From: Tranzscheliella williamsii
Lineage: Eukaryota; Basidiomycota; Ustilaginomycetes; Ustilaginales; Ustilaginaceae
DNA: 61,552 bases
NCBI GenBank assembly: GCA_023212725.1
Contig: JALBYF010000089.1
Location: forward strand, 1 to 61,552
Direction: 5' to 3'
The position numbers and the translations under genes were made by a program. Below, piece by piece: positions 1 through 9,070 of this stretch. Every line of letters begins with the position of its first letter. Position 1 is the stretch's first letter. The notes beneath the pieces are model-generated. The model worked only from the letters and a program-made list of their open reading frames with translations, had not been told where the DNA came from and ran no database searches.

Positions 1-254
1 CGTCAATATTCCAAATTTGCTGCCTCAGAATTGTTACTACCGCTCTGATTTTGTAGCTACCGCTGTCAATTTGTTACCGCCGCTCACCAGGTTGTATTTT
101 GAGCAGACCCATAACGACGGTCGGCTGGTATACGAACCCAACCCTAACCCTAGCCAGTGTGGTAGGTTATATGGCGATATATGTCATTGCTGTGCTTTCA
201 CAGGTGTTATATTGTGTTGTAGCCCATTTAATTCGCTATCTAGCTTGTTCTGCT

Positions 255-512
255 TCATACCTTTATGTTCAATTTTTCACATGTTTCCTCAATGGCTTGC
301 CTAGGCAATGGTTTTGTTAGCATGTCTGCTCGCTGCTCACTTGAGGGGCAGTGTATGAGGTTTATGACCTTTTCAGCGGTCCATTCACAAAGTTTGTGGT
401 AGACAACGTCTATGTGTTTGGTTGCTTTGTGAAGTACCGGATTCTTGCATAGCTGTATTGCTGCTTGGTTGTCGATGTAAAGTGGAATAGCGCTAGCTGA
501 CCGTGCTCCTAG
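255..512 (-). pseudogene. Ty1/copia retrotransposon RNase H C-terminal remnant
   Basis: Read on the minus strand, this stretch encodes the C-terminal RNase H part of a copia-type polyprotein. Visible motifs are IPLYIDNQAAIQLCKNP, then HIDVVYHKLCEW, then the near-terminal ADMLTKPLPR, followed about 15 codons later by a TGA stop at 255-257. In intact elements this domain degrades the RNA strand of the RNA/DNA hybrid during reverse transcription. Upstream of about 512 the frame meets a stop and no integrase or reverse transcriptase is seen, so only the last ~85 codons survive. No LTR pair was found around it. The copia assignment rests on motif recognition and is fairly secure. Confidence 0.8.
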
Positions 513-885
513 CGATGCGTGTCATATCCACCGTTGCCTGTGGTCACCATGAAGGCTACTTATGCGTTCGCTCACTGTCGACTTTCACATCACCATGCCT
601 TGTGCTTGCCCCTCACCGCTCGTCTCATGCGTCGACCTCATCACTTCCGCCTGCCACGGCCAGCGGTCGGCACAACCAATCAGCATGCACAGAACGATTC
701 GGCCCGAACAGCAGCTATGTACGAAAGGCGACGCCGGCGCTTACCCACCTCAGCCAGACCCTGCAGTGCCCGATCAAGTCTTTCGGCAGCTCCAGCCTGT
801 GCCGATGTTTTTGTCGAAGCATCGGCTGCAACATCCCAGAGTGAGAACGTCAGCACCGAGCCGACCATGCTAGCCACAGCGACAC
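513..885. other. gap without a recognised gene
   Basis: Only short overlapping ORFs of composition-driven type are seen on both strands. No domain, repeat or RNA gene was recognised. Confidence 0.4.
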
Positions 886-1161
886 TTACCCATCACCGTC
901 CGCGGCGGAATGTAGCGCGTTTGTGCAACAGAAACCATGCACACCAGGTTTGACGGGGTGGAGAGGATTGCCAGAGCGGATCGAGCAAACGTCCGTTTCG
1001 CCACACATGGCACCCTCAAAAATGGGTGCATCATAACGACCAGCATCATCGCTTGAAGGTTTACCTTCTGGGTCCCGATCGCCAGAAAGGTCAGCAGCGT
1101 GGGCCATGCTAGCCAGCATAGCCAGGCCGGCCACGAGGAGCGTCACGAAGGTGGTCTTCAT
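886..1161 (-). CDS. small secreted protein, candidate effector
   Basis: A 91-residue protein starting at the ATG at 1161-1159. The N-terminus is a classical signal peptide: charged MKTTF, a hydrophobic core LLVAGLAMLASM, and a probable AHA/AD cleavage site. The predicted mature chain of about 70 residues carries four cysteines: two in the middle (CGETDVC) and an adjacent pair near the end (GFCCTN). No known domain was recognised. A TATA-like box lies about 70 bp upstream. In smut fungi small secreted cysteine-containing proteins without homologues are typically host-interaction effectors, but that role is inference here. The single-exon model assumes no intron. Confidence 0.6.
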   Translation of the reverse strand: MKTTFVTLLVAGLAMLASMAHAADLSGDRDPEGKPSSDDAGRYDAPIFEGAMCGETDVCSIRSGNPLHPVKPGVHGFCCTNALHSAADGDG

Positions 1162-1230
1162 TGTTGCAGTTCGGGAAATGCGAGGTGTAGGCTACGAGGT
1201 GCTGGGGAGCGCTTTGCCCATCAGGTCGCC

Positions 1231-1240
1231 GCTTTATATA
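1231..1240 (-). promoter_or_regulatory. TATA-like box for the secreted-protein gene
   Basis: The minus strand reads TATATAAAGC here, about 70 bp upstream of the ATG at 1161. The spacing and orientation suit a core promoter of that gene. Confidence 0.5.
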
Positions 1241-3651
1241 GACGGTCGGTCCGCGCCAGGCAGCGCTGGTCAGGTACTGCTGTGCACGATCCCACTCCCC
1301 AGACCTTATTTGGCACAGACAGCTTCATTTGAATTAGCCCACACCTGCAGGGGCGGTAGAATGCGGACTGCATTGGCAGCTCTGGACTCGAGACAACTTG
1401 TTAAACTGCCATGACCAGACACGTTACTGGACGTAAGGGCTCAGGCGTTCGCCTGGATGGGTAGGGACATCGTTACAAGACAGAGAGGTGCGGCGGGAGC
1501 AAAGGGCGGGCAGGCAAGCAGGGCAGGCTAGCAGGGCGGCCAAGTGTGGCAGACAGGTAGGGCAGCTCTTTAGCGGCCTACTTACCAATGCGCGCCGACT
1601 TGAAAAAGTACGCCCATGAAGCTGGGGGTAGGCGCAGGGTGGGAGATGTGGGAAGATAGCGTCCACGTCAGCTAGGTGGGGTGGGGTGGGCTGGGTTGCT
1701 GGACGGAGACAGGCCTGCACCTAGCCTTGCTTGTGACGGCCGATCAGTGCCAGCGCTGTTACTCAGACGTAGGTTAGGTTACACCTCCCGCCGTAATGCT
1801 CAGTATTGGCGCCTCCAGCAGCTCCTTCTGGGCCAGGATGGAAACGCGTCCTCTTCCGCTCTCGCACGGAGACGGGCAGCGTTCGTCGTCACGCAAGTAG
1901 GTGGAATGGAGCGCAGCATCCTGGAGCGCAGTGCGACGCTGCGGCGCGGACATTGGTGGGCAGCCTGACAAGAAAGTATCACCCCGCTGCACAGCACACA
2001 TTCCCACCTTTGCTCCTAACACTTTTTCCGCATTGCTTATCTCGATGATGCCTAGGCCGTCGCAAGCCTCGCCTGCCTCCCCGCACTCCTTTCACGAATG
2101 GTGAGACGCTGACGAGCCTGCCCACAGAGCGCTTCGAGATAGATATCGGCATTATACACCGCCGCAGGCTGGACTGGAACGATCGTTGTCTGCTCTTCTG
2201 CCAGGCAGCACGTCGGTCTACTCACATCTGGTTCGCCGAGCCGCAGCACCTCAGCAGCCGGCTTGTCGCCGCTCTGCCGTTGCGCGCCCCGTCGGGCCGC
2301 GAGCTCAAGCTCGACCCTTGAAAAAGGGAAGACATACCCCCTTGGCATGGGTGAGCCGCAGGGTCTCGAATCGCTGAGCAGCGGCGATGCGTTCGCCTTC
2401 TCGTCCGCCTATCAGCACCAGGAGCAGCGCCTCAGAAACCTTGCCAGCCTTTGCGCATGCCGGGAAGGGACTCTGCAGGCTAAAGGCACCGACCTCAGTG
2501 GCTATGACCGGGCACACCGGCGACACGGATGAAGAGGCTCAGGATGATAACGTTGCTAACAGCAGCGGCGCGCGCTTCGTCATACACGCTGGCATGGTCG
2601 CGTACGATGATCGTTTTAGGCCGGAGCTGGAGCCGCCGCCAGCCGGCGAGGAAAGCTAGTGGAGGGTGGCTCTAGTCGCAGGACGTGTGCTTTGGACTTT
2701 GGAACAGTCGGACGCGCTTACACAAGACAAGTGGAACAAAGATAGCTGAGCCTGAGCTGAGGAGGGAGCCTGCTGGCGCAGTTCGAGCCGGCGGGATCCC
2801 CGCTCAGAACGGTGAATGAAATGTGCTGGATTGGATCGAGTGGGCGGCGGTGCGCGTGCGGCCCTGCTGGTCGTCAGTCAGCACGGTTGACAGCGCGCGC
2901 CTCGGCGGTAGCCACGGCGAGCTCAAGGCCAAGCTGCGCTCTGCGGAAGAGACGGTGGATAGCGTCGTGATGCATCGCCAGTTCGGGTAGAACCTGCTCG
3001 AACATCCCAAAATCCACATCGAGTCGCTCTGCAGCAGCCACTTGGCCGAGTACGGCAGCCTGGCCAGGTCCCAGCCTGGCCGGTGCAACAGCAGGACCCA
3101 GACGCCACCGCACATGGTCTGCTTCAGGGGAGCGCTACAACGCCAGCGTGGCGCCCCTCGATACGGGCGCCCCGCCGGCGCGCCGCCGACTTGGACATCA
3201 ACACCGATGAAGACGATGATGGCGACTGCTCCAGCGACGACACTCGTGGTGCGACAAGGTGACCGACGAACGTGGCCGCATCACATTCCAATCCTAGGTC
3301 GACAGCTCCTGCGTCGAGCGCGCGCAGCTCGTGCACCTGTTCCATAGCTTCGTTTGCGTATCCTTTGTTGTATGTGATATGCGTTCATGCGATGTGCCTA
3401 TGTGTGCTGTGGAATCGTCTCTTTGGCTGCCAAAAAGACCTAGCAGTCGGCGTATACCTAGCTATGAGTTAAGTCACAGATTGAGTCCCGATGGGAGAGC
3501 ACACTCCCTTGGCTTGTGCCTCTAGCGGCAGGGCAAAGAGAGAACAAGGCGGCCGTTCTGCTCGCTGTATCGACGTACAGCAATGTCTTGTTGCTGCGTG
3601 GCTTTGGTATCGGCCGCTCTGCAACACACGGTGTGATTCATCATGGTTGGC
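1241..3651. other. gene-poor stretch with possible decayed coding
   Basis: No intact gene was recognised. GC-rich overlapping ORFs under 105 codons occur on both strands. Plus-strand fragments at 2387-2659 (acidic run DTDEEAQDD), about 2920-2995 (helical-looking ELKAKLRSAEETVDS) and about 3195-3240 (acidic DINTDEDDDGD) look like pieces of decayed coding sequence in different frames. They could not be joined or assigned to a family. Treat as probable gene or transposon debris. Confidence 0.3.
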
Positions 3652-4044
3652 TCAACCGCACGTGTGCCGGAACGGGACCGGACAGCAGCAAAAACGCAGG
3701 AAATCGCACGGGAGGAGATGGCCCAGCGGCAAGGCAACAGAGATGTTTTTGACTGTTTCCCAGCCTGAACATTTATCCAGCTGGGACTGCTTGAGAGGCT
3801 GGGCGAACACACGGCTCTGGCAAAGCAGCGGTGGTAGAATCACCCCCGAGCCCGCTTCCGGCGTTGAAACCCCAACGCAGATGCGATTCGGATTCCGATG
3901 TAATGTCAAGGTAGAGACGGATCGGACCTCTGGTGACGGGTGTGCAGACGTCGTTTGCGCAACTGCCACGACGGACATGAGCAGCAGTAATGGTCCGTGC
4001 AACCAAGTGACACTACTCCACCACAGCAAGCTCGCCATCGGCAT
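3652..4044 (-). CDS. possible small secreted protein (low confidence)
   Basis: A minus-strand ORF of 130 codons from the ATG at 4044; a further in-frame ATG lies at 4131, another at 4038. From 4044 the product begins with a plausible signal peptide, including WLHGPLLLLMSVVAVA. About ten cysteines follow, including a CCC run near the C-terminus. No domain was recognised. The opposite strand carries a longer ORF (3491-4270) of no recognisable family, so either or neither may be real. The case for the minus-strand reading is the signal-like N-terminus and cysteine content only. Confidence 0.3.
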   Translation of the reverse strand: MPMASLLWWSSVTWLHGPLLLLMSVVAVAQTTSAHPSPEVRSVSTLTLHRNPNRICVGVSTPEAGSGVILPPLLCQSRVFAQPLKQSQLDKCSGWETVKNISVALPLGHLLPCDFLRFCCCPVPFRHTCG

Positions 4045-4190
4045 GCTAAGAAAGCTCCGAGTAAATGTGTCTAGCTCGCGATGGCCTCTTGGGTGGCAAG
4101 TTACTAAGAAGTTCCTCGACGAGTCTGGCATGTTGTCAGTACTATCTCTGCTTTCGGTGGTGGTATCGCTGCCGTTAAGAGTACCACGCC

Positions 4191-4802
4191 ATGGCTACTT
4201 CCACTACAATGTCTGCAACTGGTGCTTCGACCGCCCCTACCCGGTCAGCCTCTCTCCAGGCCGCCGTTGACGAGTTTCTTGTGCAGATGAGCATGAGCGA
4301 GATGGTTGTGGGATTTGGCATCCGCATCGTCTCGCTTTCTATGGAGCCTACCCCCGAGGCCGGTATGGAGCGGCAGGGTTTTGGACCAAGATCCTCGAGG
4401 CTGCCTAAGGGTCAGATGTTCAGGCGTGCCAGACCATTTTGCAAAGTTGTTCGATTCACTGCGAGAATCTGCAAAGCCCTGCGAACACCTCAAGTCGTAA
4501 TCGAGGACAAGACATATGCGGGTATCGCGACTCTCGGCTCCACTAGCTTCTCGAGAAATACTGCGGCGACCGACGACACGACTTGGCAGAAGTGCAGAAG
4601 CCTTTGAAAACGCACATTTGAGGCCATCCCTGCTTCTTCCTCGAAGAAAGGAGCGAGTGGGGAACCAGAAGCTGACCGTGCAAATGATGACCAGCTGACA
4701 GATGGCAATGCTAAGGCCGGTAAGGAGGGCGATAGCGTAGATGAGCTGGGCGCATTCCGCAGCTTGGCAATAGCCCGGCCTCACGGCTGGCCAACTGCAT
4801 AA
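4191..4802 (+). pseudogene. unrecognised, apparently frameshifted coding remnant
   Basis: An ORF opens with ATG at 4191 (MATSTTMSATGASTAPTRS, low-complexity Ser/Thr) and runs to a stop at 4607. Directly after, another plus frame continues with a hydrophilic, coding-looking stretch (KKGASGEPEADRANDDQ) up to a stop at 4802. This suggests one ancestral gene broken by at least one frameshift near 4605. No family was recognised. A 213-codon antisense ORF covers the same bases and is considered a shadow. Evidence is compositional only. Confidence 0.25.
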
Positions 4803-6037
4803 ACCTTGGTTCCGGACCAGATCAATGAGGAGAAAGGAAAAGGCCGAACCTACCTTTACATTCACCGCATTCACCCACGCTTTCAAGCAATGCCCTCTTT
4901 CGTCCTTTAGTCAACATCACTAGTGCAGAAATGGTGGCTAACAGAAGAGGCGGAGTGAGAAAGGTATGTCAGGTAATGAGAAATACTCACCAACTGGACC
5001 CCATTACAGCGACCTTGCAGCTTTGTGAACCCTGCCACAAAGCCTTAGGAAGATCGTCGCCAATGTCGGGCAGATCCAGAGTCATCAGTGAGGGGTAATG
5101 CGAAAAAATGTAGGCATCACGGTGACATACATCCATAATCGACTATGCTCCTGTGCACGGCTCCCCAATGCGATCAGAGCGGAGAGGCAATCAGGTAAGA
5201 TAATTCATCTATTCGCGCAGAACGGCGACCTGGCAGCTTGGCTCTTACTGACAAGACTTAGCAGCGGATAGGCCAGTTAGCACCTCTGCTCATTTCAGAA
5301 TCGACCATCACCTTGATACTCCAACCTTTCTGCTCGCACTCCTGTGGATTTCCCCGCTTGCGGGATATGCAAGCGGCAGCGACACAAAAAGAAGGAAAAT
5401 CGCAGCTGCAGCGAAAAGTGAGACCCAACTGTCGCTTACATTGTCGGAACTGCGGGGTGACCAGGGTGCAATACAGGACGCAGCCAGCGTAGCCAGACCG
5501 GAATCCAAATTGTGTGAAGGGTGTCTAGATAGCCCATAGCACAGTTCACATGCAGGATTCTTGCCAAGCTTGGATTCTCGCGGTAGCGACTAGGTCACAA
5601 AACTCCATCTGAGGCTTGTGCTGCTCCCCCCCTTGTCTGAGACTTCGTTCGGCTTCATGGTCTCCTCTGCCGACTTCTCGGCTTATCAACTGGCTTGAGG
5701 TAACAGCCCACATATAGAGATTGACCGTGCGCAGGTACTACCGCTTGGAGCACCATAGTCGCCTGAGCTGCAATGTCTTGATGGGCTTGTTGCTCCAAAA
5801 CTCCAGCGTTGTTTTGCATATCTGGTAAAGCGGGGGCATGTGGTAGAACCAACTTGTACTAGCGCACACCAAATTCAGAAAAGACGCTAAAGGCAACTCA
5901 GGGTCTCGTGACTTTGGAAGTTGTTCCTAATACTGTAATAAGGTGCTAATTGAGTGAGGGTCATCTGGGCCTGCACGAATTGTGAAGGGGTTTTTTGTGG
6001 CGGTGCATTGAACACCAGACTACCTACAGAAGGTCAT
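4803..6037. other. gap without a recognised gene
   Basis: Only short ORFs are present (for example 5308-5508 and 5655-5852, both minus). The first contains a hydrophobic run AAAAIFLLFVSLPLAYP but is only 66 codons long. No repeats or RNA genes were recognised. Confidence 0.35.
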
Positions 6038-6048
6038 ACATATATACA
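6038..6048 (+). promoter_or_regulatory. TATA-like box
   Basis: ACATATATACA lies about 110-120 bp upstream of the ATG at 6159 of a predicted secreted-protein gene, on the same strand. Confidence 0.4.
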
Positions 6049-6158
6049 TGGGACTACGAGGTCAATTGCGGATCCCCCTTTCCTTCTCGTAATAGCGCTT
6101 GACATCCCCACATCTCTCCGTACCACATCACTCCGTGGCCACCACCATCCTCCTTGCT

Positions 6159-6560
6159 ATGAATGTACTCAACCTGGCTTTATGGTTGCTGCTTTCAGCC
6201 ACTCTGGCAATTTCGACTTCAAAGAGCAAAGAATGCCAAATGAAAGCGTGGCGTGGCTCTGGATCTCGCACACATCTGAACGAAGACGAGATCATCAGAT
6301 GCCTTACACTACCTTCAGATCAAGTGGATGGCACATTCCAGCAAGTATTTTATCTTGAAAACATCCCACAGTATGCTGGTGGCATCCGCAAAGGTGAGGA
6401 AGAGAACATCCAGGTCGGCTTCAATACTGGAGATCGGAAGGCGAAGGCGATGATAAAGACTTCACTTCAAAGAATGTATGGTAAAAACCCTGATGTCGGG
6501 TCACTTTCACAAGAAGTCGCAGAGGTGCTTTTCGAAGAGACATTCGAAGAGAAACAGTGA
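6159..6560 (+). CDS. small secreted protein, candidate effector
   Basis: A 133-residue protein. An in-frame ATG lies 60 bp upstream (6099), but the start at 6159 gives a clean signal peptide (MNVLNLALWLLLSATLAIS) with a predicted cut near residue 19, so it is preferred. The mature chain is hydrophilic, about 114 residues, with only two cysteines, and ends in an acidic tail (EVLFEETFEEKQ). No domain was recognised. A TATA-like element precedes the gene. It sits among other signal-peptide ORFs and decayed genes. A host-interaction role is a guess from this context, not shown by sequence. Confidence 0.55.
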   Translation: MNVLNLALWLLLSATLAISTSKSKECQMKAWRGSGSRTHLNEDEIIRCLTLPSDQVDGTFQQVFYLENIPQYAGGIRKGEEENIQVGFNTGDRKAKAMIKTSLQRMYGKNPDVGSLSQEVAEVLFEETFEEKQ

Positions 6561-7165
6561 CAACTTTTCACAAGCTGTTTTTGGAAGTAAGTGTTGTAGC
6601 GTCTCATCGACAGCAGGTTCCCCTCATATCAGAATGAGTGCACTAGTTTTTCTGCATCGAGCTCAACATGCGGATGTACACCTAGTCGTCTACATTGAAC
6701 ACCATCCAGAACTAATCCTTTTCGCAATATTCAGGTCACATGCAGGGGGAGAAGTTAATGAATTAGAGTGAATTCAGAGAGAAGAAGTTCAGGGGAATCG
6801 GCACGCGGGCTTCTTCGTTTGGGAGCCCCCAAGGGGGAGCGTCTTCTCTCTAATGAGCAAAGGTTGCTGAGTTGGACTGACTTCGACTAAACGCCTGTGG
6901 CCCACGTACCATACTGCGAGGGTTCGCGAGGGTTAGGAACGATGTATAATTACTGAACCGGACGAGGGTCCACCTCATCCTACAGCATCATAGGTTGTTC
7001 TCTATATACAAGCGTCCTCTTCTGCCTTGTGCTGGACTATAACGGAGCAACCTCCTCTAGCTAGGCACATTGCAGGAACTTTCTACGAGATGTGACTATA
7101 GGCTGTGTGATGAATGGTAAATCGAAGGAGAGGATGCGGTGGTGGTGCGAGTCAGTCAAAGTTGA
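6561..7165. other. gap without a recognised gene
   Basis: Contains a short purine/pyrimidine inverted arrangement around 6776-6855 (GAGAGAAGAAG facing CTTCTCTC) and two nearby copies of GCGAGGGTT at about 6918-6936. Neither has an obvious role. Confidence 0.35.
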
Positions 7166-7513
7166 CTAAATGCTGAGATCGGTAATATCGCCCCGCTCAG
7201 CGTAGTCATCCTTTTGCCCGGTGACAGATACTTGCTCAACCGCAGTTGCATCCCCTTCCAGTGCACTGAAAGCAAGCGTCGGCCGGCGAGTCGGTAGAGC
7301 AATATGCCATAGCAAACGTGTCCCGTTCCAACACTCCCTGAATGCAGTTTTTAGTGTTGCCGCAACCGCAACGTTTGGGAGTGCCACCGTAAATGTCAGC
7401 GCAACGCCGAGTCCTGTCCTTGTTGTCTGCCTCGGTTCTGGAACACACGCAGCAGCATTGCGGGGAGCCATTGTCGCACCGCCGTGCTCTGCGAAAGAGC
7501 GTGGCGCTCAGGC

Positions 7514-7913
7514 CTAGGCTCCGCTCGTCGACAGTTTGGTTTTCGAACCCAAAAGGATCAGTGAGTATGTATTTGGCCACGCCTCAGAGCTACTGTTACT
7601 GTAAAGGCGCCGGAAGGACTCGAAGCGAATGACTCTTGACATCCAGTCCGAGGGTTCTGCGTTCCAGTGAAAATCGTCGCCATAAACGATACCCGCTTCA
7701 GACTTGGGCTTCAGCTCCAAGGAGACAGATTGCTTGAATCCATCAGATAAAGTGTCATAGTCGTGCAGAACGCATCTTGCAGCCGTGACGCCACCGAATG
7801 TGGAAATAATGGTTGTCAGGCTACTGTCGTTAGCGACTTCACACATTGGATTACCGGGCAGAGCCATTGCAATAGGCAATATGGCCAAGAATATGACCGC
7901 CAGCTTGAGTCAT
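7514..7913 (-). pseudogene. secreted-protein gene with a frameshifted start
   Basis: A minus-strand frame encodes a strong signal-peptide core (KLAVIFLAILPIAMALPG) followed by about 110 residues with two cysteines, ending at a stop at 7514. In this frame two stop codons (TAA TGA, 7915-7910) lie just before the hydrophobic core. The obvious ATG at 7913-7911 is out of frame with it. A single-base indel would explain this, so the gene is probably recently broken or the base call is wrong. The only in-frame ATG left lies inside the signal peptide. A TATA-like box stands about 90 bp upstream. A second, cysteine-rich frame overlaps the 3' end (7236-7580). No family was recognised. Confidence 0.45.
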
Positions 7914-7996
7914 TATGTGTCTCCTGTCGTGATAACCGTGTGAGAATGATTTTGTTGGTTCTTGGTGTGGGCGGTTAGGACCGGTGTGATCTCGCA

Positions 7997-8006
7997 CCTT
8001 TTATAG
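7997..8006 (-). promoter_or_regulatory. TATA-like box
   Basis: The minus strand reads CTATAAAAGG about 90 bp upstream of the out-of-frame ATG at 7913. It supports the view that a real promoter once drove this gene. Confidence 0.4.
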
Positions 8007-8282
8007 AGTCGAAGCTGTCAGTTGCTCCCCAAGTTTTCTCGAACATGATCAACCTACAGTAGAGGACACTGATGCAACTCACAACTGGATCTCAGCAGAC
8101 TCGAGAAAAGCGCCAAACACGTACCATCGCCAGTATTGTTCACCACAACATGCCTGACCTCAAATGTAAAAATGATAGTTTTGAGGCGAACATGCAAGCG
8201 GCGAAGGTTGGGCTTTCGGATCAACTTCAGTGCTGGGCCAGCAAGGCGCGGTGTTCAGTGGTTCTTAATCGAAGCTGGTGTA

Positions 8283-8332
8283 GGTTCGATGAACTCCGCC
8301 TAGCGTGTGTAAGATATCATGCTATGCAAACG
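8283..8332 (+). repeat. imperfect direct repeat, copy 1
   Basis: About 50 bp beginning GGTTCGATGAACTCCG and ending GCTATGCAAACG. It recurs at 8636-8683 with two single-base deletions and one substitution. The two copies bracket the hairpin at 8545-8633. Confidence 0.75.
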
Positions 8333-8544
8333 AATGCGTGAGATTCCGATGGATCTGTCGATGGTGAGTGAGAAGGCAGCAAGATGTAGTACGGCTTGAC
8401 AGCATGACCACATATCTGTGTTCTTTCTTCCTCGCTTCTGACCTGCCTTGCTTCCAAGAGCCGTTCCTTTGTTAACCGTCTTGCACTTGGGCCCAATTAG
8501 AACTATACTGTATAACCAGGTTGTACTAATTAGAACCATATAAT

Positions 8545-8633
8545 CAGGTTGTACGTCCGATCAACCCGGATTTGCTTGCATGGCACAACTTAGCGTATGC
8601 AAGCCAATCCAGGTTAATCGGAGGTACAACCTG
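8545..8633. repeat. 89-bp inverted repeat, MITE-like hairpin
   Basis: Two 37-nt arms (8545-8581 and 8597-8633) are reverse complements at 33 of 37 positions, separated by a 15-nt loop. The outer ends read CAGGTTGTAC / GTACAACCTG. A further loose copy of the end motif, ACCAGGTTGTAC, lies just to the left at about 8515-8526. No ORF is inside. The structure suits a foldback or MITE-type non-autonomous element, possibly nested, but no clean target duplication was identified at the arm ends. Confidence 0.65.
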
Positions 8634-8635
8634 GT

Positions 8636-8683
8636 GGTTCGATGACTCCGTCTAGCGTGTGAAGATATCATGCTATGCAAACG
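8636..8683 (+). repeat. imperfect direct repeat, copy 2
   Basis: Second copy of the ~50-bp sequence at 8283-8332; it abuts the right arm of the hairpin. The two copies differ by two 1-bp deletions and one substitution. Confidence 0.75.
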
Positions 8684-8893
8684 GGGGCACAGTTTTCCCC
8701 CAATCAATTCAGAGCATTCGTGCGTTCTGTTCGCGACCTCAGAGCAACAGGCTCGGCTTTACCGTTCGAATCAAACGGGTTAGACTCATTGGCCCAGAAT
8801 GCTTGGACAAACCAGAATCTTGCTCGTTGATGGAATCTGAAAAGATCGAATAGTATGGCTTGTCAGATCCCGACTTCGGGATTCCGGCTCCCA

Positions 8894-8903
8894 TTTTATA
8901 TAC
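8894..8903 (+). promoter_or_regulatory. TATA-like box of the DUF3405 gene
   Basis: TTTTATATAC lies about 170 bp upstream of the ATG at 9071, in the sense orientation. Confidence 0.35.
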
Positions 8904-9070
8904 AAGAGCGCGAGTTCCAGCTCGAGATCGTCTTCTTGCACTTAGTTTTGCTCGCTTTTCAATCCATCTCAATTACCATCTGCCTTTGTATCCTCCGACC
9001 TTCCCGTTTGTTTGCTATTGCACATGTGTCGTTTGAGTCTTTTTCACACTAGTGTTCAGTCGAGAAAAAT

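Noticed and set aside
138..153. Two to three CCCTAA units resembling a fungal telomere repeat
   Set aside because: Only about two and a half copies, internal, with no further repeats towards the window edge; too few to call a telomere or interstitial telomeric block.
3491..4270. 259-codon plus ORF
   Set aside because: No signal, domain or repeat; composition looks random, and its 3' end overlaps the 4191 ORF in another frame. Not supported as a gene.
8283..8300. Pol III B-box-like GGTTCGATGAACTCC hinting at a SINE or tRNA
   Set aside because: No matching A-box or tRNA fold upstream; better explained as part of the direct repeat.
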